Positions 54,085 to 62,251 are shown, counted from the first letter of the stretch. The stretch is 64,000 nucleotides of DNA from Winogradskyella thalassocola (GCF_900099995.1 NZ_FNCZ01000006.1:62001-126000); one strand, 5' to 3'. The notes: generated by a model not told the origin, from the letters alone. Made by a program: numbers and translations.

Positions 54085-54597
54085 TTAATGTGGCTGTTTA
54101 AATTTTAATTTATAGGTCGCAATAGTACTTTTAGCATTTTCTTCGTATTGTGTTCCAATTAACAGGTTTTTACCGTTTTTTAATGTGATTTGAATTCCGA
54201 TGTTGCCAGAAACGTTTATGGCTTTTCCTTTAGATGATGTATTCCAAAGTGCTGTACCTCTTATGCCCCAACCACCATATTCTCTTAAAGGATTGTAAGT
54301 CCTTACATAAGCGTTATCAATAGCATTCCATGTAATGGTTTTATAACTCCAATGAAACGGAAAGAATTGATAATGAATACCTTTTTCATCTATTCTTGTA
54401 CTCAGCTTAAACAAAAATAGTACTGCAAAAGCCAGAATAATGAAACCAATAATTGATAATAATTCTGAGGTAGTTAACGTGTTCGGGTCTTCTATGTAAG
54501 TTTTTATGACAACACCAATAGGGACTAATAAACTGATTAGTATCAGTATAATCAGCCATGGTTGATTAAAACGTTGTTCTTCTTTAAAGATTTTCAT
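54085..54597 (-). CDS. Membrane protein with a PH-like domain, possibly DUF6141
   Basis: A 170-residue protein with two N-terminal TM segments (WLIILILISLLVPIGVVI and LLSIIGFIILAFAVLFLFKL) followed by a soluble beta-rich part (LSTRIDEKGIHYQFFPFHWSYKTITWNAIDNAYVRTYNPLREYGGWGIRG, then GIQITLKNGKNLLIGTQ). The layout resembles bacterial PH-domain membrane proteins. I think the family is DUF6141 but cannot confirm this. Its ATG shares one base with the stop of the DUF4177-like gene (TAATG), and the RHH gene follows after one base. Confidence 0.75.
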   Translation of the reverse strand: MKIFKEEQRFNQPWLIILILISLLVPIGVVIKTYIEDPNTLTTSELLSIIGFIILAFAVLFLFKLSTRIDEKGIHYQFFPFHWSYKTITWNAIDNAYVRTYNPLREYGGWGIRGTALWNTSSKGKAINVSGNIGIQITLKNGKNLLIGTQYEENAKSTIATYKLKFKQPH

Positions 54598-54755
54598 TAT
54601 CTATTTTTATCTCGTTCAAAAACTACCGAAGACCAATTAGCACCAATATCCTTAACGACCCAACCTTCACGAGCATTTTGGTTAAGAAGGTCCTCAAAAT
54701 TTTGAATACGGTTTCTAAAGCCTAATTTAGGAGTTACAACTTTATATTCTTTCAT
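54597..54755 (-). CDS. Small DUF4177-like protein
   Basis: A 52-residue protein MKEYKVVTPKLGFRNRIQNF continuing with EDLLNQNAREGWVVKDIGANWSSVVFERDKNR. The pattern KEYKVV, E-x-x-L-N-x-x-x-x-E-G-W-x-V, and VVFERDK is that of the small DUF4177 proteins (one helix packed on a small sheet). The role is unknown. It overlaps the upstream glycine-rich gene by four bases (ATGA) and the downstream PH-like gene by one base, so the operon is translated as a coupled unit. Confidence 0.78.
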   Translation of the reverse strand: MKEYKVVTPKLGFRNRIQNFEDLLNQNAREGWVVKDIGANWSSVVFERDKNR

Positions 54756-54940
54756 AATGTATCATTTTTACCATCTGTCTTAAAAATCGCGAAGGCAAAT
54801 ATAATACCTATTAGTGTTCCGATAATTGAACCAAATATTAAACCCGTTGCAATATTGTCTGTTATGGCACCAATTGTGGTACCTATGCTACTTCCTATAG
54901 CTGATCCTATGCCGATACTAGAAATCTGTTTTTGAGTCAT
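54752..54940 (-). CDS. Small glycine-zipper membrane protein
   Basis: A 62-residue protein with repeated small residues (SIGIGSAIGSSIGTTIGAITDNIATGLIFGSIIGTLIGIIFAFAIF), i.e. GxxxG-like glycine zippers over two TM helices and a short polar end. Such proteins oligomerise in the membrane. Its ATG is one base from the stop of the SPFH gene and its TGA overlaps the ATG of the DUF4177-like gene. It would be a natural partner of a membrane-domain SPFH protein. Confidence 0.75.
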   Translation of the reverse strand: MTQKQISSIGIGSAIGSSIGTTIGAITDNIATGLIFGSIIGTLIGIIFAFAIFKTDGKNDTL

Positions 54941-54941
54941 T

Positions 54942-55802
54942 TTAATGATTTAAAGTTCCTGTATTTAAAACTGGTGATGCATCTTTATCTCCACAAAGCA
55001 CCACCATAAGATTACTAACCATAGCTGCTTTGCGTTCTTCATCTAAATCCACAACATTTTTTTTGCTTAACTGCTCTATGGCCATTTCTACCATACTTAC
55101 AGCTCCTTCAACAATTTTATGCCGTGCTGCAACAATCGCTGTGGCTTGCTGACGCTTAAGCATGGCATTGGCAATTTCTTGTGCGTAGGCCAAGTAACCA
55201 ATTCGTGCTTCTAAAACTTCGATGCCTGCAATGGATAAACGCTCGTCTATTTCTTTTTCTAAGGCGTTGCTCACTTCATTAACACTAGAGCGTAGGGTAA
55301 TATCTTCGTCTACACCTTCATCTGCAAAATTATCATAAGGATACATACTCGCTAGTTTACGGACGGCCGCATCTGTTTGTACGCGAACAAAGTTTTCATA
55401 GTTATCGACATCAAAAGCGGCTTTATAGGTGTCTTGAACGCGCCAAACTAAGATGGTGCTGATCATTATAGGATTTCCTAATTTATCATTCACCTTCAAC
55501 CTTTCGCTATCAAAATTGCTTGCTCTAAGCGAAATTTTCTTTTTAGTGTAAAACGGATTTACCCAATAGAAACCATTCTTTTTTACTGTACCAACGTATT
55601 TTCCAAATAAAAGAAGAACTCTAGAACCGTTGGGTTGCACCATTAAAAACCCAAAAGCTAATACTAATGCGAATACAATACCAATTACGGGCCATCCAGT
55701 TTCTGTTATTGGAAATAAAACAATACTTCCAAAGAAGAGTAATAAAAATAAAAAGAGCATTAAATAGCCATTGGCTGGAACGATGATTTTTTCTTCTTTC
55801 AT
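54942..55802 (-). CDS. SPFH domain (stomatin/band 7) protein
   Basis: A protein of 286 residues from the ATG at 55802 (a further ATG at 55829 adds nine residues). It has two N-terminal TM segments ([20 protein letters not shown] and [20 protein letters not shown]), then an SPFH domain ([27 protein letters not shown], then [46 protein letters not shown]) and a coiled region with [35 protein letters not shown] proteins form large membrane scaffolds. It is the first gene of a five-gene, tightly coupled minus-strand operon. Just upstream lies a sigma-54-type promoter on the other strand. Confidence 0.88.
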   Translation of the reverse strand: MKEEKIIVPANGYLMLFLFLLLFFGSIVLFPITETGWPVIGIVFALVLAFGFLMVQPNGSRVLLLFGKYVGTVKKNGFYWVNPFYTKKKISLRASNFDSERLKVNDKLGNPIMISTILVWRVQDTYKAAFDVDNYENFVRVQTDAAVRKLASMYPYDNFADEGVDEDITLRSSVNEVSNALEKEIDERLSIAGIEVLEARIGYLAYAQEIANAMLKRQQATAIVAARHKIVEGAVSMVEMAIEQLSKKNVVDLDEERKAAMVSNLMVVLCGDKDASPVLNTGTLNH

Positions 55803-55942
55803 AAGTTTAGAATTTAGTTGGTTAATCATTTTGTTAATTCAAAGTGATATTAAAATGATATCATAAAGATATACTTTAATTTATAAGTATGCAAATTTTT
55901 TATTTTGTTACAGTTTTTAAAAAAGAAAGAAAAAATAAAGTT

Positions 55943-55958
55943 TGGCACAAGGTTTGCT
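55943..55958 (+). promoter_or_regulatory. Sigma-54 (RpoN) -24/-12 promoter element
   Basis: TGGCAC at 55943-55948 and TTGC at 55954-55957, followed by T, give exactly the sigma-54 pattern TGGCAC-N5-TTGC: the GG and GC dinucleotides are 10 bases apart, as required. Transcription would start near 55969 on the plus strand. No protein gene follows on that strand before a terminator at 56046. Confidence 0.6.
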
Positions 55959-55967
55959 TACTATTAA

Positions 55968-56005
55968 TTGTAATGATTATTACAACTGTTATCAACTGAT
56001 AACAG
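55968..56005. promoter_or_regulatory. Two adjacent perfect palindromes at the sigma-54 start
   Basis: TTGTAAT-GATT-ATTACAA (55968-55985) is followed directly by CTGTTATCA-AC-TGATAACAG (55986-56005). They could be hairpins in the small RNA or operators for a regulator of the SPFH operon, whose start lies 166 bases to the left. Confidence 0.6.
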
Positions 56006-56079
56006 AACTACAAAGTCGTAACATTACATTGGTTGGTTAGTTAGAAAAAGCATCTCGTGGTTGGGATGCTTTTCATTTT
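55969..56079 (+). ncRNA. Candidate sigma-54-dependent small RNA
   Basis: A transcript from the sigma-54 element would be about 105-110 bases long and made of two hairpins, a linker with ACATTGGTTGGTTAGTTAG and an intrinsic terminator (56046-56079). It has no start codon with a useful frame. Both ends are predicted independently, the start by the promoter and the end by the terminator. Transcription itself is not shown by the sequence. Confidence 0.45.
56046..56079 (+). terminator. Intrinsic terminator of the candidate small RNA
   Basis: AAAAGCATCTC pairs with GGGATGCTTTT (11 bp with one G-U) around GTGGTT, followed by CATTTTA. The upstream A-run makes it weaker on the minus strand. Confidence 0.75.
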
Positions 56080-56097
56080 ATTAGGTTAGTTAATTTA

Positions 56098-56141
56098 AAA
56101 AAGCATCTCATGTCTGATATTTATCAGTAGAGATGCTTTTT
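56098..56141 (-). terminator. Intrinsic terminator after the secreted hydrolase gene
   Basis: AAAAAGCATCTC pairs with GAGATGCTTTTT (12 bp) and inside it CTGATA pairs with TATCAG. It lies 25 bases after the stop of the minus-strand hydrolase gene. Its left arm is nearly the same as that of the terminator at 56046, so the two may derive from one another. Confidence 0.82.
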
Positions 56142-56165
56142 GTTTTATGTGGATAAAAAAAAAGA

Positions 56166-57092
56166 TTAAGACTTCATAAATGCTGTTATACCATTTATCA
56201 ATTGCGGAGAAATAGCTCTAAACGATTCGTTATACGATTTTGAATTTTCTAAATCATCACCTTCAATTTCAAAAAGTACATGGTTCATGTTTTCTATAAT
56301 TAATAGTTCGGCTTCACTATTCGCTTCTTTTAGGACTTCAGCTTCACTAACAGAAACTTGAAGGTCTTTAGTGCCATTAACAATAAGGATAGGTATTTTT
56401 AATTCCTTAATAATGTCAGTAGGATTGTATGACATCCAATTCATCATAAACTCCTGTATGTCTGGACCAAACAGGGATCCTAATGCATCCGGATAATCCG
56501 TTGTCGTTTTTCCTGTTTTTAATAAAGCGACAACGCGTTGTGTTTCTTCGCCTAATTTTGGAGCCATTTTAGTGACTTGTTCTATAAGTACATCTCCTAT
56601 ATTATTACCCGCACCAGCTAATGATATAAATCCATCAGCTTTATCTTTTGCAGATAACATACCAACTAAACTGCCTTGGCTATGACCAACGATATAGATT
56701 TTATTGTAAGTCCCTTTGTCTTTAAAATAATTTAAAACGTCTGAAGCATCACTAACAAAATCATCGAACAGAATGTCTTTAGCGACCTTGTTTTGACGAA
56801 TTTGTTTTACAATGCGCTTATCGTATCTAAATGTAGCAATGCCATTTTCGGTAAGGCCTTCTGCTAATTTTTTTAAGGAGTTGCTTTTAAGGAAGTTTTG
56901 ATTGCCATTTCTATTAGTAGGACCAGAGCCGGCTATGATAATTGCCAAATTAGGCTTGTCTATGGTTTTAGGAATAAGTAATGTGCCGTCTATCCATTTT
57001 GAGATTGATAATTCCTCTTCATTATACGTTTTTTCTTGACTAAACCCAATACTGCTTATCAAACATAGAACGAGAATTAAATATTGTTTCAT
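56166..57092 (-). CDS. Secreted alpha/beta hydrolase
   Basis: A 308-residue hydrolase with a signal peptide MKQYLILVLCLISSIGFSQ when started at the ATG at 57092. It has the oxyanion region IIIAGSGPTNRNGNQ, the nucleophile elbow IVGHSQGSLVGML (Gly-His-Ser-Gln-Gly), an acidic residue in ILIVNGTKDLQVS and the catalytic His in ENMNHVLFEIEGDD. It should be an esterase or related enzyme in the periplasm. Longer starts up to 57233 give a non-signal N-terminus and are rejected. It is transcribed alone. Confidence 0.87.
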   Translation of the reverse strand: MKQYLILVLCLISSIGFSQEKTYNEEELSISKWIDGTLLIPKTIDKPNLAIIIAGSGPTNRNGNQNFLKSNSLKKLAEGLTENGIATFRYDKRIVKQIRQNKVAKDILFDDFVSDASDVLNYFKDKGTYNKIYIVGHSQGSLVGMLSAKDKADGFISLAGAGNNIGDVLIEQVTKMAPKLGEETQRVVALLKTGKTTTDYPDALGSLFGPDIQEFMMNWMSYNPTDIIKELKIPILIVNGTKDLQVSVSEAEVLKEANSEAELLIIENMNHVLFEIEGDDLENSKSYNESFRAISPQLINGITAFMKS

Positions 57093-57431
57093 TTTTAAAT
57101 TTTTTAAGAGTATAAAGTTAATCCATATTAGACTGAATTCTATATATGTTTCAAATTTTATACCAAGGTTAAGCGTTCTATTATGAAAATAACGCAATGC
57201 GTAAAACTGTATTTCATCGTTGAAATACATCATTTTATCTTGAAATGTTAAAATTATGTGTATTTCAGCGATTAAATGTGTTTTTAAGCGTTGTAATTGA
57301 AAATGAATTATATATTTGACTCGTACTAAAATTTAGTTTTTAGTTCAATGGATTAATTAATTAATATTTGCCTTGTGTTTTGTTGACTTAGAGACCCTAA
57401 ATCTACTAGCATAAAAAAAAGCAAATAAACG

Positions 57432-57468
57432 AAAACCGAGATTGAGGGATCTCGGTTTTTTGTTTTTT
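57432..57468 (+). terminator. Orphan intrinsic terminator in a divergent region
   Basis: AAAACCGAGAT pairs perfectly with ATCTCGGTTTT (11 bp) around TGAGGG, followed by a T-run. Both flanking genes start away from it, so it does not close a known gene. Confidence 0.85.
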
Positions 57469-57534
57469 ATAACTTCAAGTTCGTCAGTGTCCAACTTCAA
57501 TTTTAGATTATTTTAAGTTCAGAAAATACTTCTT

Positions 57535-57553
57535 TGACAATTTTTAATTGTCA
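57535..57553. promoter_or_regulatory. Palindrome upstream of the VanX-like gene
   Basis: TGACAATT and AATTGTCA form a perfect inverted repeat with a 3-base centre, 87 bases before the ATG at 57640. Possible operator; no regulator is known. Confidence 0.4.
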
Positions 57554-57639
57554 TTATTTAGTTTTTAATTTCAACGTTTATAATGTTGCTTCACTAAAAT
57601 AAGTTCGTACTGTATTTTTTATTAATTTAGTATTTTGAT

Positions 57640-58320
57640 ATGAATTACAAAGCGCTACTCTATATAGGAAGTTTAATCCTTTTGACTTTAGGATTTCAAC
57701 AAAAGCAAACGTTACCTGATGGTTTTGTATATGCAAAATCTGTGATTCCGGATTTGGATGTGGAACTACGTTATTTTTCTGAAAACAATTTTGTTGGAGA
57801 TACTATTGATGGTTATAAAGCAAATCGGTTAATCTTAACGACAGGTACAGTTGACAAGCTAAAGCTTGTGCAAGACGAATTACAAGAACAGAACCTATGT
57901 CTTAAAGTGTACGATGGTTACCGTCCGCAACGTGCAGTGAATCATTTTATAACTTGGGCTCGCAAGCTGAATGATACTGTTAACAAAGCCATTTTTTATC
58001 CTGAAGTTCAAAAGAAAAACTTATTTAAATCGGGCTATATTGCAACACGATCTGGCCACAGTAGAGGCAGTACGGTGGACTTAACTATTATAGATGGAGA
58101 AACAGGTGAACCTTTAGATATGGGCAGTCCTTATGATTTTTTTGGTGAAGCTTCTTGGGTGGCTCATGATGCTTTAACGGATGAACAAAAGAAAAACAGA
58201 CAGTTATTACAAACTGTAATGCTGAAGCATAATTTTAGAAATTATCCTAAAGAATGGTGGCATTTTACACTGCGATGGGAGCCTTTTCCTAAAACCTATT
58301 TTGATTTTGAGGTAGAGTAG
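57640..58320 (+). CDS. D-alanyl-D-alanine dipeptidase, VanX/DdpX family
   Basis: An M15D zinc peptidase that splits D-Ala-D-Ala. The 226-residue protein has a hydrophobic N-terminus (ALLYIGSLILLTLGF) that predicts export. Zinc and catalytic residues are present: VYDGYRP with Arg 95, SGHSRGSTVDLT with His 140 and Asp 147, and EWWHF with Glu 205 and His 208. In a non-glycopeptide-producing Gram-negative it would be used for cell-wall dipeptide turnover and need not be linked to vancomycin resistance. The gene stands alone, convergent with the next gene. Confidence 0.92.
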   Translation: MNYKALLYIGSLILLTLGFQQKQTLPDGFVYAKSVIPDLDVELRYFSENNFVGDTIDGYKANRLILTTGTVDKLKLVQDELQEQNLCLKVYDGYRPQRAVNHFITWARKLNDTVNKAIFYPEVQKKNLFKSGYIATRSGHSRGSTVDLTIIDGETGEPLDMGSPYDFFGEASWVAHDALTDEQKKNRQLLQTVMLKHNFRNYPKEWWHFTLRWEPFPKTYFDFEVE

Positions 58321-58323
58321 TTA

Positions 58324-58842
58324 TTATTTTTTAAGTTGTAAATCAACGGCAACATCTTGTGTGCCATGGTATTTGTCTCCAAAGTAAATAGTTATATCAT
58401 ATTTAATATTATAAATATTTAAAACAGCATCTAATTCATCTTTTTTTGCTTTAGCTAGTTTTAAATCATTTCTATATGTGTTTAGCGGACCTACTGCAAG
58501 TGGGAGAATAATTAAAAGGCCAACTGATGATATGATAAAAGGAGCTGCTGCAATAACCCTAAAATTTAATAGATATTGAGCTAAAAAGTATCCTGCTAAT
58601 ATTACAGAGACAGCAATCACAAGAAATACAACAAAATTGATGTAAACTAATAATTTTGTTTTTAATACCGCTTCATAGGCAATGTTAATCGACTCGATTT
58701 TTGATTCTAATTTTTTATCAAGTTTTGCATTTGCACATTTAGTTGCAAAGTCAGGTTTTCTATCTGTTAAGGCACAAATAGTACCTGTTTTAAAATCTAC
58801 TTTTTGATGATCGCAGAATTGGCAATGTTTGGTGTTAATCAT
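58324..58842 (-). CDS. Membrane protein with N-terminal cysteine motif
   Basis: A 172-residue protein beginning INTKHCQFCDHQKVDFKTGTICALTDRKPDFATKCANAKL, with CxxC and two further Cys that may form a zinc site. It is followed by two TM helices (LLVYINFVVFLVIAVSVILAGYFLAQYLL and AAPFIISSVGLLIILPLAVG) and a C-terminal soluble part. No family was recognised. It ends three bases from the convergent VanX-like gene and is 10 bases downstream of the DoxX-like gene on the same strand. Confidence 0.65.
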   Translation of the reverse strand: MINTKHCQFCDHQKVDFKTGTICALTDRKPDFATKCANAKLDKKLESKIESINIAYEAVLKTKLLVYINFVVFLVIAVSVILAGYFLAQYLLNFRVIAAAPFIISSVGLLIILPLAVGPLNTYRNDLKLAKAKKDELDAVLNIYNIKYDITIYFGDKYHGTQDVAVDLQLKK

Positions 58843-58852
58843 AGCTATTAAC

Positions 58853-59206
58853 TTATAAATATATCCAAGCCCAATACATCAGCCCAAACTGAAGAGGTAA
58901 ACGTAATATTAAAATCCATTTCGGAATTCCGGCAGCTGCTTTTTCGCTAGAAAGCATGTAAACATGAACTAGAAGAAACACGGCGAGCATTGCCATAATA
59001 CCGTAAATAGAAAATGCTTTTACTGCGGGAATACACAAACCTATACCTAAGACTATTTCGGCAACTCCACTCAAATACACTAAAGCCTTATGATTTGGTA
59101 AATACTTTGGCATAATACGCATATACATTTTTGGTTTTAAAAAGTGCATTAGCCCGCCAAAAATATAGATAGCAGCCATTATGTATAAACCAATAGGCTC
59201 ATTCAT
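58853..59206 (-). CDS. DoxX family membrane protein
   Basis: A 117-residue protein with four TM helices (YIMAAIYIFGGLMHFLKP, ALVYLSGVAEIVLGIGLCIP, YGIMAMLAVFLLVHVYML and LILRLPLQFGLMYWAWIYL) and the DoxX pattern GxxHF...P...V..SG..E...G. DoxX-like proteins are linked to quinone or redox partners, but their role here is unknown. It overlaps the 3' end of the preceding (59199) gene by eight bases, so the two are coupled. Confidence 0.85.
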   Translation of the reverse strand: MNEPIGLYIMAAIYIFGGLMHFLKPKMYMRIMPKYLPNHKALVYLSGVAEIVLGIGLCIPAVKAFSIYGIMAMLAVFLLVHVYMLSSEKAAAGIPKWILILRLPLQFGLMYWAWIYL

Positions 59207-60176
59207 CTTTATATGTTTTATAGGTGAGACCGATGCCGTAATTAAAAAGATTTTTGTCTAATAAGCTCGATTTAAACTGATTGCCTTTATCAAACTTAAC
59301 CCAATTATTTCCATTGATAAATACGCGCTTGATATAAGTGTTTTTCGCTTCAACTTCATCTGTGAATGGTAATAGCGGTCTAAAGTTGGTTGGGATTTTA
59401 ATAACACCACCACTTTTAGTAACAATCTCTTTGTACTTTTTGTTAGGCAGTAGTTTTCCGTCTTTATTGGTATAGCCTAAAACTTGTAGTGATACAAAAA
59501 AACCATTTTCAGGAATGTAGATGCCATAAACATCTACATTCAAATCATAGGCATCACCATCTTTTTCAGTGGCTCTAAAAACAATGGTTTCATTAGTAAG
59601 CACATTACCAGGAACACCATTATTGTTATCGTAAAATTTCACTTTAAACAAAGTAGAGAACTTCTTCTTTTCGCTATTAGAACGGTTACGTTTTTCCCAA
59701 TCTTTAGATTCTAAAGCAATAGGAAATAATACATGTGTCAGTTTTTGATCTTTAGAAGTGGTTTTAGGAAAATAAACAGCAATTTCAGATTCTATGGTGG
59801 GTAGCCAGCAATTATAATAATCGTCATCTAAAGAGGGTTTCAATTTTTCTTCTTTAAATTTTCGATCTATTTTATTAGCAATCATAACCGCATCTAGTTG
59901 ATGTGCTTCGGGTTGCATTAATAAATATTGTGGTAAATTATTTGTTGCAACATTGAGGTCCTTAAAACCTAAAGCCGAAATAAATAACGAATCAATATCT
60001 GGATATAATTTTTTTGTAAAGATAAATTGACCTTCATCATCAGCAAAAAGACCGTTACCATTACCAAAAGAAATGGTGGCGTAGCTCACAGGGTAAGATG
60101 TAATGCTGTCTTTAATTGTTGTTTGAGCAAACGAGATTTGTCCAATAAATACTAGAATAAATAAAAATTTCTGCAT
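59199..60176 (-). CDS. Exported protein with carboxypeptidase-like regulatory domain
   Basis: A 325-residue protein with signal peptide MQKFLFILVFIGQISFAQ from the ATG at 60176. The next part (TTIKDSITSYPVSYATISFGNGNGLFADDEGQFIFTKKLYPDIDSLFISALGFKDLNV) is a CarboxypepD_reg-like beta domain of the kind found before TonB receptors and in T9SS-linked proteins. The rest is beta-rich and not recognised. An extension to 60233 would run through the hairpin upstream and is rejected. Confidence 0.78.
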   Translation of the reverse strand: MQKFLFILVFIGQISFAQTTIKDSITSYPVSYATISFGNGNGLFADDEGQFIFTKKLYPDIDSLFISALGFKDLNVATNNLPQYLLMQPEAHQLDAVMIANKIDRKFKEEKLKPSLDDDYYNCWLPTIESEIAVYFPKTTSKDQKLTHVLFPIALESKDWEKRNRSNSEKKKFSTLFKVKFYDNNNGVPGNVLTNETIVFRATEKDGDAYDLNVDVYGIYIPENGFFVSLQVLGYTNKDGKLLPNKKYKEIVTKSGGVIKIPTNFRPLLPFTDEVEAKNTYIKRVFINGNNWVKFDKGNQFKSSLLDKNLFNYGIGLTYKTYKDE

Positions 60177-60218
60177 GGTTAAGCTTATAGATTTTAAAGA
60201 TACATTATTTATGGGCAT

Positions 60219-60249
60219 AAAAAAATGCCCCATTTAGAGACATTTTTTT
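60219..60249 (-). terminator. Intrinsic terminator of the 452-residue membrane protein gene
   Basis: AAAAAAATGCCCC pairs with GAGACATTTTTTT, with two G-U pairs, around ATTTA. It lies 11 bases after the stop of the minus-strand gene at 60260. A smaller GGGCAT/ATGCCC stem overlaps it on the left. Confidence 0.7.
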
Positions 60250-60259
60250 ACGCCGTATG

Positions 60260-61618
60260 TTAGTTTGGATAATACCAAAATGGTATAGAAACTTCAGTTT
60301 TTGATATAGTATCTGACGCTTTTCGTTCCTTGCGTTTTACATTTAGCATATGTTTACCTTCATCTATGTTTTTTATACCAATATAAGTTTCAAAGCCATT
60401 TTGCTTTTTTACGGTTTTTCCAAGTACAAAATCGGTTTTATACAGAGTAGAATCAATTTCAACAGAATAGAGCGTATTAAAAGTTTTTAAATAGTCGCTT
60501 TTTAATGAACTATCATTGGAGCCAGAATTCATGGAGCCTATTTCTGAAGTAATTCCTCTGGTGTCTTCCTTAGGTTTTAAACTCGGATTAAATCGGTAAA
60601 TTTCATCTTCTATAGATTTATCAAAAGCTATAAATACTTTAACGTACGGATCGCTTATCACTTTGCTATTAATCGCAATATTTTTAATAAAATCAGATTC
60701 CTTAACTAACATATCTTCGTAATTTAAAGAATTAGAAATGTTATTGCTCGAGTCCTCAATAAAAGTAAAATAGTTAGATTGATTGTAATATAAAGAAGTC
60801 ATCCATATCAATAAAATATAAATAGGAACTAAAAAGAGACTCAGGCGTTTTCCAAATTTATTGTCTAAAAAATTATAAATTAATGGTCGGTATAAAAAGG
60901 AAAGTGTGATAATGCTAAAAACCCAGTAGAAAGGAAAATATACTTTGCTAAGCCATTTTTTCTTTTTTAAATAACCGAGTGTTATAAAGTCGATAAAAGT
61001 TAGTAGCATACCAATAACTACAAATGCTAAAAGGATAATACCAACGTACGTAGAAAAATCACGAAAGGTATGACCATTTAAAAATACCGAAACTATTGTA
61101 GCAATTGACCCAATGATTAGAACAAGAGCGAGTAAATAAAAGATGAGTAAAAACGTGATTGCGAAAATGATGCTACAGTAGTCTTCTAATCTTGCAATAT
61201 ACCTATCAAAAGAACCTACTTTTATTTTTAGATAATTGCTAAATCGTTTGGTGTAATTTAAGGTGTCGTATTCAATGTCTCCAGAAACATACCGTAATCC
61301 TAAGGCACCAATCCATAGGCCTCGTAAAAGCACATGGAGAAGTAAGTTAAAAATTAATATGGAACACGCAGAAAGTGCAAGAATTAAAATCAACGTAAAA
61401 AACAGATTATTATCGTTTTGAGACTGGTGATAGGCCATTTTCATTTCTAAAGCTGGATAGGCTGAGAATAATCCAAAAATAGCAAAACCAGAAATCAGCA
61501 ATTCTAATTGCCAGCTTTCTTCTTGTAATCGATCTAATAATTTTTTAAACGCAGGTTTCTTGTAATCGTCGCTCATCTTTATATTGGGTAGATTGAAATT
61601 CAGGTTAAATTTAGACAT
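60260..61618 (-). CDS. Large multi-pass membrane protein, unknown function
   Basis: A 452-residue protein starting MSKFNLNFNLPNIKMSD. It has about six TM segments (WQLELLISGFAIFGLFSAYPAL, FTLILILALSACSILIFNLLLHVLL, IFAITFLLIFYLLALVLIIG, YVGIILLAFVVIGMLLTFI, VFSIITLSFLYRPLIY and LFLVPIYILLIWMTSLYY) followed by an extracytoplasmic or soluble C-terminal part with no recognised domain. The stretch RGLWIGALGLRYVSGDIEYDTLNYTKRFSNYL is family-like in flavobacteria. It is divergent from the sigma-factor operon, 87 bases away. Confidence 0.7.
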   Translation of the reverse strand: MSKFNLNFNLPNIKMSDDYKKPAFKKLLDRLQEESWQLELLISGFAIFGLFSAYPALEMKMAYHQSQNDNNLFFTLILILALSACSILIFNLLLHVLLRGLWIGALGLRYVSGDIEYDTLNYTKRFSNYLKIKVGSFDRYIARLEDYCSIIFAITFLLIFYLLALVLIIGSIATIVSVFLNGHTFRDFSTYVGIILLAFVVIGMLLTFIDFITLGYLKKKKWLSKVYFPFYWVFSIITLSFLYRPLIYNFLDNKFGKRLSLFLVPIYILLIWMTSLYYNQSNYFTFIEDSSNNISNSLNYEDMLVKESDFIKNIAINSKVISDPYVKVFIAFDKSIEDEIYRFNPSLKPKEDTRGITSEIGSMNSGSNDSSLKSDYLKTFNTLYSVEIDSTLYKTDFVLGKTVKKQNGFETYIGIKNIDEGKHMLNVKRKERKASDTISKTEVSIPFWYYPN

Positions 61619-61705
61619 ATTCAATTAAAATCAATCTTTTTTGTCCTATTTTGAAACCCTTTCCAAATTTCATCGTTTTTAATTATAGAATAGCTAACCA
61701 ACCCA

Positions 61706-62251
61706 ATGCAGAAATTAGAAACTAAACTTATTAAGCTTTGCAAAAAAGGAAATCAAGTTGCGCAAATGCGAGTTTATGATAAGTATAGTCAAGCTATGTT
61801 CACCATTGCCTGTCGATATTTAAGTGAAGAAGATGCAAAAGATGCGATGCAAGACGGCTTTTTAAAAGCGTTTAGACATATTGAATCTTATAAGCCCGAA
61901 TCCACCTTTGGTGCTTGGTTAAAACGCATTATCATTAACCAGTGTTTAGACGTTTTAAAGAAAAATAAACTAGAGTTTGAAGCGGTTGAGGTATCAGAAT
62001 TGCAGATTTCATATGAAGATGATTGGCAATTTGATATTTCAATTACGAAGCAAGAGATTTTATTTGCCATTGAGCAGATTATTGAAAAACATAGAGTAGT
62101 AGTGAAGCTTTATCTGTTAGAAGGCTATGATCACGAAGAGATTTCAGACATCTTAGAAATTCCCGTAAAAACATCACGTACGCATCTAAGACGTGGGAAA
62201 TTAAAGTTACAAGACTTATTAAAACAAAAGTACAATGAAGCAAGATATTAG
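61706..62251 (+). CDS. ECF-type RNA polymerase sigma factor
   Basis: A 181-residue sigma-70 family protein with region 2 (AQMRVYDKYSQAMFTIACRYLSEEDAKDAMQDGFLKAFRHIESYKPESTFGAWLKRIIINQCLDVLKKNK) and region 4 (KHRVVVKLYLLEGYDHEEISDILEIPVKTSRTHLRRGKLKLQDLL). Sigma region 3 is missing, as in ECF factors. Its last 17 bases overlap the next gene, which encodes a likely membrane partner, so it is probably controlled by an anti-sigma factor in the same operon. It starts a four-gene plus-strand operon. Confidence 0.9.
   Translation: MQKLETKLIKLCKKGNQVAQMRVYDKYSQAMFTIACRYLSEEDAKDAMQDGFLKAFRHIESYKPESTFGAWLKRIIINQCLDVLKKNKLEFEAVEVSELQISYEDDWQFDISITKQEILFAIEQIIEKHRVVVKLYLLEGYDHEEISDILEIPVKTSRTHLRRGKLKLQDLLKQKYNEARY

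Larger units (their letters stand above)
57093..57639. other. Long divergent intergenic region
   Basis: No protein gene was found in these 547 bases between the divergent hydrolase and VanX-like genes. The region holds an orphan terminator (57432-57468) and a palindrome TGACAATT/AATTGTCA (57535-57553) that may be an operator. The AT content is high and there are short runs such as ATTAATTAATTAATA. A short untranslated transcript ending at the terminator is possible. Confidence 0.55.

Noticed and set aside
57093..57233. N-terminal extension of the secreted hydrolase
   Set aside because: It would hide the signal peptide that starts at 57092 and has no family-like sequence.
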